Source: a virus
Reading direction: 5' to 3' (one strand)
Length of the DNA: 64,000 nucleotides
IMG/VR virus record: IMGVR_UViG_3300024258_001044
Span: 1-64,000 of that record
Shown: piece after piece, positions 14,513 through 23,480 of the stretch
Numbering within the stretch: the first letter of the stretch is position 1
Layout: every line of letters starts with the position of its first letter
The notes under the pieces: model-generated
The model's database searches: none
Told to the model about the DNA's origin: nothing
What the model saw: the letters and a program-made list of their open reading frames with translations, nothing else
Program-made: the position numbers and the translations under genes

Positions 14513-15193
14513 CTACTCCGGCGCAGTATCCTCGGCAATGAGACTCAAATAATCATGCCCGCCTTCAGCGAACCATCTGATCATGGTCTCTTCGTCTCCC
14601 CATTTGTGGTCCCTGCAAAGCAGAGCCATCTGCTCAATCATGGTCGGAGGGAATGGACTCTTAAGGAACCTTGGGAAACACTTTGCTGTGTCAATTTCTG
14701 TGACATAGACAGCTTCAACACCGTTAACCTCAGTGAAGAAGTTAACATCTCTCATGTCATCAAACAGCAATGGAGCTTCAGGATAAAACTTCCTGCTGAT
14801 AATGTCACCAAGAACAGCAGAAGAATGAATCCAAGCAGACTGAAGAATCTCAAGGAACTCTCTCTCATCAACTATCAGCTTAACCAAATGAACTGATATG
14901 TTGTTAAAAAAAGTATACCCATCCTCCAATCTATCTGGGTCAACCTCTACCCCAATCTCCTCCATGGTCTCCCTTACAGCAGCGTCTCTAATGGACTCTC
15001 CGCTGTCAATGAAACCGCCAGGAAAACCTCTCGCGCCATCCCATCTTGAGATAATGATCATGCTCGGACACTTAATCGGAGCAACACGCTTAACGTAATG
15101 AAACTCCCAAGGCTGAACAGACTCTGTCATGATAGCAGTGAAGACTGCCTCACCATGCCCCGGCTTCTTTTCTCCAAATTTTAGTCTCTGCAT
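14513..15193 (-). CDS. Nudix hydrolase
   Basis: 226 residues with a complete Nudix box (GGFIDSGESIRDAAVRE, then TMEEIGV; Gx5Ex7REUxEExGU) near 75-97. Nudix enzymes cleave nucleoside diphosphates linked to another group, for example 8-oxo-dGTP, ADP-ribose, NAD or RNA caps; the substrate is not evident. The C-terminal helical half is longer than in MutT. It overlaps the membrane protein gene upstream by 13 bases. Confidence 0.88.
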   Translation of the reverse strand: MQRLKFGEKKPGHGEAVFTAIMTESVQPWEFHYVKRVAPIKCPSMIIISRWDGARGFPGGFIDSGESIRDAAVRETMEEIGVEVDPDRLEDGYTFFNNISVHLVKLIVDEREFLEILQSAWIHSSAVLGDIISRKFYPEAPLLFDDMRDVNFFTEVNGVEAVYVTEIDTAKCFPRFLKSPFPPTMIEQMALLCRDHKWGDEETMIRWFAEGGHDYLSLIAEDTAPE

Positions 15194-15471
15194 TCTACCT
15201 CAATCTTATCCTCTCTCGAAGTGGATTTGTTCTTGCGATTCTTGTAAGCAACGAGAGCTACTCCGAGACCACCGCCGCAAGCGGCTCCCAAGACTCCAAC
15301 ATAATCCTGCTGAGTCATGAAGTATACTGCGCCCATCGTACTGAAGAAGAATACTAGATAGAAGAAGACTGCTTGCAGGACACGACCTTTGGTGGTTGCA
15401 TCCACACTAAGCATGTAACCGCCGTCATCCAACAGTCCAAGAATAAATCCTACCAAGAATGAAAACATCAT
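15181..15471 (-). CDS. Three-segment membrane protein
   Basis: 96 residues with hydrophobic segments at about 3-14, 30-52 and 58-76, then a basic and acidic tail (KNRKNKSTSREDK). Function unknown; a small inner-membrane protein. Confidence 0.65.
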   Translation of the reverse strand: MMFSFLVGFILGLLDDGGYMLSVDATTKGRVLQAVFFYLVFFFSTMGAVYFMTQQDYVGVLGAACGGGLGVALVAYKNRKNKSTSREDKIEVECRD

Positions 15472-15474
15472 CCG

Positions 15475-15666
15475 TCAGTGCTCCACAATCTTAATGGAAG
15501 TGTCATCAGTGACAGAGTTGATGGCTTCCTGGCAAGCCTGCCTCAACAGACCTTCCGCCAAAGCAATCTGAGTCAAAGCGACATCTCGGTGACCAGACTG
15601 TGCTGCCTGCTCTGCAAGGTCAAGAGTCTGACCGGTATAGCTAATGAGTGCATCGAAGTGAGACAT
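15475..15666 (-). CDS. 63-residue helical protein
   Basis: Ala/Gln/Leu-rich and predicted helical (LDLAEQAAQSGHRDVALTQI). No membrane segment. It sits between two membrane-protein genes in the same operon. Function unknown. Confidence 0.65.
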   Translation of the reverse strand: MSHFDALISYTGQTLDLAEQAAQSGHRDVALTQIALAEGLLRQACQEAINSVTDDTSIKIVEH

Positions 15667-15674
15667 CGTATCTC

Positions 15675-15875
15675 CTACTGACCAAAGTACATGGCGTTAA
15701 AGTAGATCGCAAGAACCGCAAGGACACAGACCACATTAACTACGCCCGAAATGACTGCGCCAATCGCTCCAGAATTCTTTTTCTTATGAAGACTCGAAGC
15801 CATTTTGAAACTTACAAGCGCAATACCTACGTTGATAAGAATCAGACCGAAATATTGAACTGTAAGCCAAAGCAT
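15675..15875 (-). CDS. Two-segment small membrane protein
   Basis: 66 residues with hydrophobic segments at about 5-24 and 38-58 separated by a basic loop (HKKKN). It starts 5 bases after the stop of the nucleotidyltransferase gene. Function unknown. Confidence 0.65.
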   Translation of the reverse strand: MLWLTVQYFGLILINVGIALVSFKMASSLHKKKNSGAIGAVISGVVNVVCVLAVLAIYFNAMYFGQ

Positions 15876-15879
15876 TCTG

Positions 15880-16632
15880 TCAGTCCTTCATCGTTGGCAT
15901 GAGCCACAGCTTATCAACAATAGCCTTGCTGTCCTTGTTCTCACTCTTAACAGACTCGAAAATAGCTTCGGTGTAGAGAGGACTGATCTGACCGAGGAAA
16001 CGCAAGGTCGCAACGGTATGAGTCCTCATACACTTCAGCAGTTCATCGCGTCGTCTGTTGACAGACACAGCCGCCAAGTTGGAAGCGAACTCACCACTCA
16101 AAAGGATACTCTCAATCTCATCGTCAGGCTGAAAACCCTTCACGATAATGAAACGGATGGCTCGAATGATTCGCAGAGAATCTTCCTGAAACCTCTCATG
16201 AGCAGCGCCAACACAACTGAGGCGCCGACGCTTGATGTCATCAAGACCACCGACAATGTCAATGATCTCTTCAGTACCAACTTCTCTTGCCAAAGCATTG
16301 ACAGTGAAGTCTCTGCGGAGGATGTCATCCTCAAACGTCCCCATCTTTACCCAATCGGGTCTGCGACCGTCAGAGTATGGCCCCTCGATACGACAGAGAA
16401 CGTAGTCTCTTACATCGCGGGGACCCTTTAGCGCACGAATGGTGAACTTGTCGGGAGTCTCAAGAAAGATTGCGGTATCCTTCCCCTTTCTGTTGGGGTG
16501 AGTTGCCTCAATCCATTCCTTCATTGCCTCGTAAGACTCTGCTTCAACACAGTAGTCAATGTCGTTGCTCGGAATGCCCAGGATACTATCACGAATATGT
16601 CCACCAACCTCAAAGATTCTAACGTCAGACAT
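15880..16632 (-). CDS. CCA-adding/poly(A) polymerase-type nucleotidyltransferase, short
   Basis: 250 residues. GGHIRDSILG (10-19) and SNDIDYCV (DxD, about 23-30) are the catalytic motifs of class II tRNA nucleotidyltransferases. RRDFTVNALA near 110 and ERFQEDSLRIIRAIRF near 145 are motifs B and D/E. Bacterial CCA enzymes have about 400 residues; here the C-terminal body and tail are cut to roughly 100 residues. Repairing or adding CCA to tRNAs would suit the tRNA-like genes that lack it. Confidence 0.87.
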   Translation of the reverse strand: MSDVRIFEVGGHIRDSILGIPSNDIDYCVEAESYEAMKEWIEATHPNRKGKDTAIFLETPDKFTIRALKGPRDVRDYVLCRIEGPYSDGRRPDWVKMGTFEDDILRRDFTVNALAREVGTEEIIDIVGGLDDIKRRRLSCVGAAHERFQEDSLRIIRAIRFIIVKGFQPDDEIESILLSGEFASNLAAVSVNRRRDELLKCMRTHTVATLRFLGQISPLYTEAIFESVKSENKDSKAIVDKLWLMPTMKD

Positions 16633-16653
16633 TGGTTACCTCTTTATTTAAAA

Positions 16654-17352
16654 CTATACTCTGATCTCTCGGTCCCAATACTGTCCGTGAAGACCGCAAC
16701 AATGAAACCTAATGCCGCCAATCTTCCACTTCTTAAGCTTGTGATGGTGACCGAAGTACCACTTCTTAGGCTTATGATCTGAAAGCTTGAGCGCATGGTC
16801 GAGCATTCGAACTGTTGTGTTTGAGTTTCTTCCCGCTCTATTGAACGGAACTCTCAGTGGCGCATCGTGAGTAACGATAGTGTCAGGCTTATGAGCCTCC
16901 CAAGAATCAAAGAATCTCTGAAACTCTTCCTCGGAAGGCTGTTCCCTATCCCACCAGCTAACTTCCTCCACCCTGTTCTGTCTGTCATTCGACAATGCTC
17001 CGCCAAGAAAGAGATGCTTCACACCTTCAATCTCAATGACAGAACCTCTGCGAACTACATAGACTCCAGAGCCAGGATAAATCTCAAGAAGATCCTCATC
17101 AGGATATCGAGCGCAAAGCTCGTAGTAAAGATTCCAATTGTCATGGTTACCAAAACTGGTAATGATCTTTACAGTCCAAGCACTCTCTGCCCTTTCCTTG
17201 ATCCACTTGTATAGGGGACAATCATCAGGGGTGAAGACTCCGAAGTCCCCAACCTGAATCATCGTGGTGATGCCTGCATCTGCGGCGCTACTAACCATGC
17301 TTTTGAGTTCGTCAATACGGCCGTGAGTATCACCTGCATATCTAAGAATCAT
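16654..17352 (-). CDS. Calcineurin-like metallophosphoesterase
   Basis: 232 residues with GDTHGRIDE at 7-15, VGDFGVF near 36, FGNHDNW near 65, THDAPLRVP near 160 and GHHHK near 210. It is distinct from the enzyme at 11778-12545 and closer to generic phosphodiesterases. It follows promoter copy 5 by about 35 bases. Substrate unknown. Confidence 0.88.
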   Translation of the reverse strand: MILRYAGDTHGRIDELKSMVSSAADAGITTMIQVGDFGVFTPDDCPLYKWIKERAESAWTVKIITSFGNHDNWNLYYELCARYPDEDLLEIYPGSGVYVVRRGSVIEIEGVKHLFLGGALSNDRQNRVEEVSWWDREQPSEEEFQRFFDSWEAHKPDTIVTHDAPLRVPFNRAGRNSNTTVRMLDHALKLSDHKPKKWYFGHHHKLKKWKIGGIRFHCCGLHGQYWDREIRV

Positions 17353-17385
17353 GGCGTTGTCCTGAACGGCGGAGGCTTCCTAAGA

Positions 17386-17418
17386 CTATAACACCTTAAG
17401 AGAAGTTTAGAAAATTTT
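17386..17418 (-). promoter_or_regulatory. Phage promoter copy 5
   Basis: On the minus strand it reads AAAATTTTCTAAACTT, CTTAAGGTGTTATAGT. It lies between the kinase gene and the metallophosphatase start at 17352. Confidence 0.72.
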
Positions 17419-17465
17419 CGACTTACTGCCCGTAGTTCGAAGCTACTTATAACTATAGCAACAAA

Positions 17466-18620
17466 TCAGTTCGTGCGGGCAGTTTCCTCATTCTCTACTA
17501 CATTAAAGTTGCCAACATCAGTAACCTTTATGTTTCCATCAGCATCTATCATTACATTCTTGCTGTGCAAATCATGCCACCTTATCCCCGACATACGTTG
17601 AAGCTTAAGTAACTGATCGAAAACACCCAAATGCTCCGGAGGTACTTCCTTTCTTACCTCTTCGATATCATCCTCCATGATGTTGTAGTAATCCGGGACT
17701 CCTCTATAGTTATCTTCTCTTTTCAAATAAGGCTTTAGTTTCCCAACGTAATCCGACACGCCATACCATACGGGCTCTCTAAGACTGTAATCATCTTCTA
17801 TGATTTTATTCTTTTCATATATGATATTAAGTATACTGGAAGCCATAGTCCCTATGATTTCAGATCTTGTTTCATACCTGGAAGCCTCAATCTCCAACTC
17901 TTCTATTGTCGGAAGCTCAAGCTCAATACTTCTCCCCGGAAGCAGTTCTGCCAAACTCTTTTGAATCTCTGCACTTAAAGCATCTTCACGATAGATATCC
18001 CTATACTCCACATTTGACTGCCCCAACCTGGGCACCTTGCCTGGGCCTCCCCACACTTTAGCTACCTCTTTTGGTAAGGGATATAACTTCTCCATTACAA
18101 TGATTGAGTAAGTTGGGCTATCAAAATCCGAAAAGAGATCGGATGATTCATGAGATCGGATGACCTCATATACTTCGGGGAATATGTTCGCTACTGACTC
18201 CATCTGAGGAGACTTAGTTGCGGCAAGAATCTTATCCCATATGTTTGCATCGGATTCGTCATCCATTGTCAACTTGGCTGCTGCTGGCTTACCATTCCAA
18301 ATTACATTGTAAACGGTTCCGTAACGGCCATTACCTAAGTACGCCTCTCCGTCTGCTTCTATTGGGATCAGCCCATGCTTTGATAGAATCTCATAATCAA
18401 GACCGGACACATATGATCCAGCCGGATTCATCTTATCCTTATCAAGATATAGCGCAGATTCTTCCAGCCTTTTGCGCTCCTCAGTTTCGAGATTCTCTAC
18501 TGCTGACTCATGCCAATCTTCATCCCATTCTTCTGGTTCAGCTAAGCCGTCTACTTCTTGCGCATATTTCTCGAAGCCTAAGCTTCTCAATGTCTTAGAT
18601 AGAATGTGTAGACTTCTCAT
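17466..18620 (-). CDS. Protein kinase-like protein
   Basis: 384 residues. A glycine loop (LGNGRYGTVYNV near 91) and AAKLT (the ATP-binding Lys) precede a C-terminal catalytic loop RWHDLHSKNVMI and VTDVGNF in place of DFG. The Lys, catalytic Asp, Asn and metal Asp are all present, so it may be active. The first 80 residues and a long central acidic insert are unusual. It is the natural counterpart of the PP2C and metallophosphatases. The ATG follows GGGAGGTTTAA. Confidence 0.82.
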   Translation of the reverse strand: MRSLHILSKTLRSLGFEKYAQEVDGLAEPEEWDEDWHESAVENLETEERKRLEESALYLDKDKMNPAGSYVSGLDYEILSKHGLIPIEADGEAYLGNGRYGTVYNVIWNGKPAAAKLTMDDESDANIWDKILAATKSPQMESVANIFPEVYEVIRSHESSDLFSDFDSPTYSIIVMEKLYPLPKEVAKVWGGPGKVPRLGQSNVEYRDIYREDALSAEIQKSLAELLPGRSIELELPTIEELEIEASRYETRSEIIGTMASSILNIIYEKNKIIEDDYSLREPVWYGVSDYVGKLKPYLKREDNYRGVPDYYNIMEDDIEEVRKEVPPEHLGVFDQLLKLQRMSGIRWHDLHSKNVMIDADGNIKVTDVGNFNVVENEETARTN

Positions 18621-18710
18621 TTAAACCTCCCACTGAAACATATTAAATAATAGTTTGCACAGAAGCTGTGCCGGGAGGTAAACCGAAACTGTTTTCTTAG
18701 AATCAACAAA

Positions 18711-18734
18711 AGGATTAGTCGTTAAACTAATCCT
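18711..18734 (-). terminator. Rho-independent terminator
   Basis: On the minus strand AGGATTAGT pairs perfectly with ACTAATCCT around TTAACG and is followed by TTTTG. It lies just after the exported protein gene (stop at 18777). Confidence 0.75.
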
Positions 18735-18776
18735 CTTGTTTTGCTCTGCACTAACTCAGATCCTTCAAGGTCTCCC

Positions 18777-19658
18777 TTAGAGCATATGCCAGTCAACTCT
18801 GGAGCCGTTCATATCGAAAGACTCTGCGTAGTCTGCCCCATGAACCACGGTAAGAATCTCGACACCATTCACAGTGACACCATAGGCGAGAGGTGTATCA
18901 AACTGCTCAGAAAGCTGTCCAAGACGGTAGCGTGTCGCTACCATGTACGGGTCCATCCCAACGCTCAGCATCCACGGACCAACGGGGCCTTCAGACTGAG
19001 CAGTAATTGACGGAGCATCTTCGCCACCAAGCGCAACAGGGCCGGGATTATCAGACTCCGGGTCTTCCTCGGACCACGGTGCCCACTCAACATCATCAGA
19101 CTTACTACTCTTAGAGCCTCGGATCCCCCCATCAAACAGGCCAACAAGCCAAGTCTGATCGCTACTGCCAATATCTCCTGCCGGACCAGTAGGATTCCAT
19201 TCAGCACTATCATAGCTAGGCATATAACCTGGCCCATAGATAAGCTGATCAAGAAGGGCCTGCGTAGGCATGAGAAGCCCATTGATCGAGATCAGTCGGC
19301 TACTGATAATAGCCATATACTGATATCCGGCAGCGTCAGCCATCGCCAAACCACGACGAATCGCTGCGGCTCTCGCCTCCTGATTGAGGATGACTTCCCT
19401 GAGAGCAATATAAGAGCCCGTCCCAGGGATAAGCTTCTTAAGATTCTCTCGATGGCGAGCAGCCTGATCTTCCATAGTCATCACGGTAAGACGAATCTTA
19501 CCCGCGATAGATGGAGATGTAGTCTGCTGTGCAATTAGCTGTTCCAGTGCGTTAATAGCCTCAGCATATGCAGCCTGCTCAACAGGATCAGTTGCAGCTT
19601 CTGCGGGAGTGCTAAAGGAAAGCGAACACGCGAGAAGGAGCGTAATAATTTTATTCAT
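18777..19658 (-). CDS. Exported protein of unknown function
   Basis: 293 residues with a signal peptide (MNKIITLLLACSLSF, cleavage probably after AEA near 22). The N-terminal half is Ala-rich and helical; the middle is a low-complexity Gly/Ser/Pro/Asp region; the C-terminal 80 residues look globular. Probably periplasmic. It has its own terminator and is preceded by a 700-base stretch with structured RNA. No family recognised. Confidence 0.8.
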   Translation of the reverse strand: MNKIITLLLACSLSFSTPAEAATDPVEQAAYAEAINALEQLIAQQTTSPSIAGKIRLTVMTMEDQAARHRENLKKLIPGTGSYIALREVILNQEARAAAIRRGLAMADAAGYQYMAIISSRLISINGLLMPTQALLDQLIYGPGYMPSYDSAEWNPTGPAGDIGSSDQTWLVGLFDGGIRGSKSSKSDDVEWAPWSEEDPESDNPGPVALGGEDAPSITAQSEGPVGPWMLSVGMDPYMVATRYRLGQLSEQFDTPLAYGVTVNGVEILTVVHGADYAESFDMNGSRVDWHML

Positions 19659-20068
19659 TGATATTTACCTTTTTATATTCTTGTCGGGAGAATGGGAATG
19701 CGCTGATTGTTTGTTGGCCGGACTCCGCTTAATCGCGTCTCACCCGGCAGTAGATTTTTACCCTGCAAATTGCAGAGGGTTGGAGATTCATAGCAACAAT
19801 TAGTCTAAGCACTTGCGAGGGATTTCCCGGTAAGTTGGGACCGTTCAGCTAATATGACTTTGACGACAACCTGACCCTGGTGAGGTCATTGCATTACCCG
19901 GAGTCGGTTACCAACCAGACCGCAGGGCAACGGAGATTTAAAGGGGAGACTCTTTATTCCATCTTTGAGTCAAGTCTAACTAAGCGCACAACCTCTTTAA
20001 AGGAGTGGAACTTATTGTTATTTGAAATGGAGGCGGGGAGAATTTACTTGTGTCATCAAGTCACCGCC

Positions 20069-20133
20069 ATGGTCTGACACTCTTCCATTCTCAAATCTTT
20101 GCAGGATCTCTACAAAGCGCGGAAGAGGACCAT
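20069..20133 (-). ncRNA. Structured RNA hairpin
   Basis: ATGGTC-CTCTTCC pairs with GGAAGAG-(5-base bulge)-GACCAT, and CTTTG/CAAAG forms an inner stem. The 19659-20068 stretch to its left shows no gene and only weak structure. It sits next to a tRNA-like element, suggesting a cluster of non-coding RNAs. Confidence 0.4.
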
Positions 20134-20146
20134 TTCGTTTTAAAAG

Positions 20147-20325
20147 GGTGATCAAGGCAGGATTGGATACCTGCGAGCTTAAAGTGCTCCACCTGTCGGC
20201 CGTAGCCAGTCGGCTTCTACGCAACTCATATCTCAAGGAAGTGTGTTTCCCATTCTAAGACCTGTTCATCACAGGCGGCTTCACAAACAGACAAGCACAC
20301 TGTCTGTCTTTCGAGCCTCTTGATC
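20147..20325 (-). ncRNA. Long tRNA-like RNA with acceptor-type closing stem
   Basis: GATCAAG (20319-20325) pairs perfectly with CTTGATC (20150-20156), which is followed by ACC. Just inside the 3' strand is a T-arm-like hairpin GCAGG/CCTGC with the aberrant loop TATCCAAT. Other hairpins include ACAGACA/TGTCTGT with loop GTGTGCT, and GAGC/GCTC. At about 175 bases it is far longer than a tRNA. It may be an interrupted tRNA gene or a tRNA mimic. Confidence 0.4.
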
Positions 20326-20349
20326 ATAAATTGTTTGTGCCCGAATCCG

Positions 20350-20721
20350 TCAGGACTCTAGGGAGAAATTCTTTGATGGCTTGAGCCATACAATACATGG
20401 ATTGGATTCGAGCTTTGCGTCTTCAACATCATCTGCATCAAACACGAAGTCTACATTTCCACCAACCTCTTCGGAAGCAGCCTTGATAAGCTCATTCCTA
20501 GAAAGACTAGTCTTCACTCTGATCATGTCAGAGAAGTCCTGCCCATTGACTGGGTTTGGATAAGTTCTAACAACAAAATAGCTTTTCTCTTCTGGCATCT
20601 TGTGCTCCCTTGAATTGGCACGCTTTCTGTTATTGAGCCTCAAGTTCTTCTCAACATCGCGGACAATCTGCCGTAGCTCCGCGTCCCAGTTGATAGGCTT
20701 CTTACTTTTGTCGTCAGACAT
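20350..20721 (-). CDS. Unknown 123-residue charged protein
   Basis: The ATG at 20721 follows AAGGAGCGCAAG. The N-terminal 45 residues are basic and helical and the C-terminal part is globular. A second in-frame ATG (MPEEKSYFVV) also has a good site, GGGAGCACAAG, so a shorter 80-residue form may be made. Function unknown. Confidence 0.65.
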   Translation of the reverse strand: MSDDKSKKPINWDAELRQIVRDVEKNLRLNNRKRANSREHKMPEEKSYFVVRTYPNPVNGQDFSDMIRVKTSLSRNELIKAASEEVGGNVDFVFDADDVEDAKLESNPCIVWLKPSKNFSLES

Positions 20722-20737
20722 CTTGCGCTCCTTTGCT

Positions 20738-21025
20738 TCAAGGAAGGAGATTGTTTGCCTTCTCACTAAGCTCATCATATGCAAGCTTCAGTTCCTCAAT
20801 TGTCATATTACGAGCAGGAGGATTTTCTGCCATTGACTGAATGAAATTGAGTGCATCACTCAGCGGAAACGCATCGCTTGTGCTAACGAATTCCTCCTTG
20901 TCATTGCTGTACCCTCTGCAAATTACTGTCTCGTACTCACGTCCGGCAGCATCTTCGGGAATGAAGTCGTAGTAATCCTCATCGAACCAGCCGACATTAA
21001 GGATGAATCTATCATTAGAAGACAT
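20738..21025 (-). CDS. Unknown 95-residue acidic protein
   Basis: The ATG at 21025 has TGGAG seven bases upstream. The product is soluble, with acidic aromatic clusters (WFDEDYYDFIPED) and a C-terminal helix. It lies 16 bases ahead of the next gene. Function unknown. Confidence 0.65.
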   Translation of the reverse strand: MSSNDRFILNVGWFDEDYYDFIPEDAAGREYETVICRGYSNDKEEFVSTSDAFPLSDALNFIQSMAENPPARNMTIEELKLAYDELSEKANNLLP

Positions 21026-21160
21026 CAGGAACTCCAAGTTATTTCCGAAGAGAAAAGGGGGCACACTTTAACCGGTGTGCCAGCGGCCATCTATGAGTCA
21101 ACAAGTATCAGCCTGCTAGCTTACAACAGGGCTCTCTTCAAGATGTGGCCTATGTGTGCA

Positions 21161-21188
21161 GTCGATGGAGGTTGAATTTTGCATCGAC
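21161..21188 (-). other. Hairpin in non-coding gap
   Basis: GTCGATG and CATCGAC pair perfectly around a 14-base loop. It is the clearest structure in the 280-base gene-free stretch 21026-21307; no promoter copy was seen there. Role unknown. Confidence 0.3.
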
Positions 21189-21307
21189 ACCGTTCTCTGG
21201 CTTCATTGTCCAGACCGTCTCGCCTTGAGTGCGTTCAACTACAAACAGGAACTCACGGATTCAGGTAGCACGACTCGCGTGCCTACACACAATGAGGCTC
21301 TTAAGCC

Positions 21308-21700
21308 TCAGAGAGCCTCAACATCAATCTCATCAACAGCCGCGAGAGCAGACTCGATGGCAGACTCCCAACCATTCGTACTGGCATAGTTCTTCTTGAT
21401 CGCCTTGACAACCATCGTCACAACAGCACCAGCATCCATACGCTCAAGGAGCACACTGGAGCTAACACCAGTAATGTCGAAACCAGACGATGCGCTGTAA
21501 CGAACCTTCAGACACGCAATGTCAGTGAGCGTAACACCGAAGGCAACACAGACTCGCTCCCACAGATTACGGGGAGCACGGTCACCCTCCCACAGAGGGA
21601 CGAGGACAGCCTCAGCAGTTCCCATGGCAGAGATAGCCTCATTTGCAGAGAGCTTCTGAGCCAGAGCAGATAAAAGATCGGTGTTCTTATAAGTAGACAT
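21308..21700 (-). CDS. Unknown 130-residue Ala-rich protein
   Basis: Soluble, helical and Ala/Val/Ser-rich, without cysteine clusters or catalytic motifs. It is isolated, with about 280 bases downstream free of genes. Function unknown. Confidence 0.7.
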   Translation of the reverse strand: MSTYKNTDLLSALAQKLSANEAISAMGTAEAVLVPLWEGDRAPRNLWERVCVAFGVTLTDIACLKVRYSASSGFDITGVSSSVLLERMDAGAVVTMVVKAIKKNYASTNGWESAIESALAAVDEIDVEAL

Positions 21701-21786
21701 GTTAATTCTCCATTACCCAGAATACATTAAACTTAATATGTCCTGGGCGAAACATATAAGCGTTTAAATTTAGGCATCTCTACCTG

Positions 21787-22020
21787 TTAAAAAAACATCT
21801 GAATTAGTTCCAGCCCGCCAAAGACGAGACCGGCATAGAAGATCATGATGGACACTACCATTCCAACGAAACTTGCGATGAAGAAACTCGATACATCACT
21901 AAATGTTCCGCCCTTTGTCGAAAAGACAATCTTAAAGACGGCCCCCACGCAACCAGCAGCGAACAGAAGGCCGAGAATGATTCCTACAAGGATCATAATC
22001 ATAGCAGCAGTGAAAGACAT
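21787..22020 (-). CDS. Two-segment small membrane protein
   Basis: 77 residues with hydrophobic segments at about 5-30 and 47-72 and almost no charged residues. A holin-like size and topology are noted, but it is not next to the amidase, so no function is proposed. Confidence 0.65.
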   Translation of the reverse strand: MSFTAAMIMILVGIILGLLFAAGCVGAVFKIVFSTKGGTFSDVSSFFIASFVGMVVSIMIFYAGLVFGGLELIQMFF

Positions 22021-22057
22021 GAAACTCTCTGAGTTAAATTGTGACCGAGCCTGAGGC

Positions 22058-22300
22058 TTAGTCTTCCGACATAAAGTCCGTAGCGGTATCTGTTACGTCT
22101 CTTGGAAAAGTATGAGTTATATCCCAACAGGTTACCTCATGCTCTCCTGGCACAATCGCCAAAAGCCTAAACCCATCGAAACCAGTGAAAGGAATGGCCT
22201 TTCTGAAATCAATGTAGGCTTCTGACTTTGTCTTTGATCCATGGAACGTGAAGACCTTTGTTCTTCCCATTCTATCTGCAAGCAGTGCGGTATAGATCAT
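22058..22300 (-). CDS. Unknown 80-residue protein
   Basis: The start at 22300 follows AGGAGTTCTGAAAGTG. Soluble, with a basic N-terminal third and an acidic C-terminus. No recognised domain. Confidence 0.6.
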   Translation of the reverse strand: MIYTALLADRMGRTKVFTFHGSKTKSEAYIDFRKAIPFTGFDGFRLLAIVPGEHEVTCWDITHTFPRDVTDTATDFMSED

Positions 22301-22314
22301 CACTTTCAGAACTC

Positions 22315-22563
22315 CTAAGGGCAAGCATATTCGCAAGACAAGGGAGCCCACTCACACTCGTTATCAAGTGCAGACAGATCCCTTACACATTCCTGACCAG
22401 CTTGAGGATCATAGTCGCAGCTTTCGAATGAGGATAGGTAACCCTCACACTCTTCGTTCTCACTACAGGAGCAGAGATACGACACATAAGCATCAACATA
22501 CTCCGCCTTAGTCGGAGAAGCACAAGCTGTCATCAGCAGAAAAAGGAATCTAATATGAAGCAT
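22315..22563 (-). CDS. Cysteine-rich lipoprotein
   Basis: 82 residues starting MLHIRFLFLLMTACAS, a signal peptide with lipobox LMTAC (Cys14). The mature part has eight more cysteines, suggesting disulfide bonds in the periplasm. One of four small lipoproteins in the window. Function unknown. Confidence 0.7.
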   Translation of the reverse strand: MLHIRFLFLLMTACASPTKAEYVDAYVSYLCSCSENEECEGYLSSFESCDYDPQAGQECVRDLSALDNECEWAPLSCEYACP

Positions 22564-22583
22564 CTTCTTAATCTATATATTTA

Positions 22584-22844
22584 TCAGTCACACTGCCGCT
22601 TGCCAACGGGCTCGTAAAGCTCATAGCCAAACAGCAACACAGGAGCAACGACAGTCTCCACAAGAAGGATGCCCCAAATGACATTCTCAGTAGAAGCACG
22701 GTACTCAACGCAAGGATCTCGGACCTGATGCTCATCAATCAGGCCATAAGGCTGATAAACGCGACCATCAATCACCTTAGACTCTGCGCATCCAGTGCCG
22801 ATAGCAAGACAGATTGCCAGGATTCCGAAAATACGATTCTTCAT
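22584..22844 (-). CDS. Small lipoprotein with C-terminal membrane segment
   Basis: 86 residues with a signal peptide (MKNRIFGILAICLAIGTGC) ending in a lipobox-type AIGTGC (Cys19), and a second hydrophobic stretch near 50-70 (IWGILLVETVVAPVLLFGY). Function unknown. Confidence 0.7.
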   Translation of the reverse strand: MKNRIFGILAICLAIGTGCAESKVIDGRVYQPYGLIDEHQVRDPCVEYRASTENVIWGILLVETVVAPVLLFGYELYEPVGKRQCD

Positions 22845-22871
22845 TGTGTGTTCCTTAGTAGGAGTATTGAG

Positions 22872-22973
22872 TTATCGACGCCAACGACGATTGGCTCGAT
22901 GATTGTAACGGTCGTCATGAAAACGAGATACTGGACGATTACGCCAGCGATAAAATCTAGAACAACGTAGCAT
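22872..22973 (-). CDS. Putative 33-residue Arg-rich peptide
   Basis: The ATG at 22973 with AAGGT nearby gives MLRCSRFYRWRNRPVSRFHD and so on, with 12 arginines in 33 residues. It fills the gap between the genes at 22983-23198 and 22584-22844; an overlapping hydrophobic frame there has no good start. Low certainty. Confidence 0.35.
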   Translation of the reverse strand: MLRCSRFYRWRNRPVSRFHDDRYNHRANRRWRR

Positions 22974-22982
22974 TTCTTTACC

Positions 22983-23198
22983 TTAAGGTTTGACCCTCCT
23001 TGGGGGAGAGCCTGAGTATTTATGTCCGTTGTGTTCAACGACAACAGAATCGAGATCAATTCCCTTCTCTTCTGCGAGAAGATTGATCAGAGTTACGATA
23101 CAGCGCATAGCCCCAATAGGTCCGGAACCTTCCGGCCACCACATTAGTCTAAGCAATGCAAGACCCTTTGGAGTCACATCAATCTTAGTTGTAGGCAT
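22983..23198 (-). CDS. Unknown 71-residue protein
   Basis: Soluble and basic at the C-terminus (SGSPPRRVKP), with a possible helical middle containing AMRCIVTLINLLAEEKG. It starts about 180 bases downstream of the tRNA-Arg gene. Function unknown. Confidence 0.65.
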   Translation of the reverse strand: MPTTKIDVTPKGLALLRLMWWPEGSGPIGAMRCIVTLINLLAEEKGIDLDSVVVEHNGHKYSGSPPRRVKP

Positions 23199-23378
23199 CG
23201 CTATATCCTTTGAAGTTTAACTAATCAGAATTTGCTTCTGAAAAACAAAGCTTTTCAAATGGGCCTCCGATAGACTTAGCTAAACCTTTCTATCATGCTC
23301 GGAAGAACACACTATCGATCTTTAACGGCTCCCCATTCCTTTACAGAAAAGAGCTACGATCATCGAACGGAAATATGG

Positions 23379-23452
23379 TACGCGCGGCAGGGCTCGAACC
23401 TGCGACCCTCGGTTTAGGAAACCGATGCTCTATCCAACTGAGCTACGCACGC
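23379..23452 (-). tRNA. tRNA-Arg(CCU)
   Basis: A regular cloverleaf: acceptor GCGTGCG/CGCGCGT, D arm GCTC/GAGC, anticodon arm TCGGT/ACCGA with loop TTCCTAA (CCT), T arm GCAGG/CCTGC with loop TTCGAGC, and an encoded CCA (23376-23378). It reads the rare codon AGG. In contrast to the cluster at 5.3-6.3 kb, all conserved bases are intact. Confidence 0.95.
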
Positions 23453-23480
23453 ATGTCGGAGCAAGGGGCCGACGCCCCAT

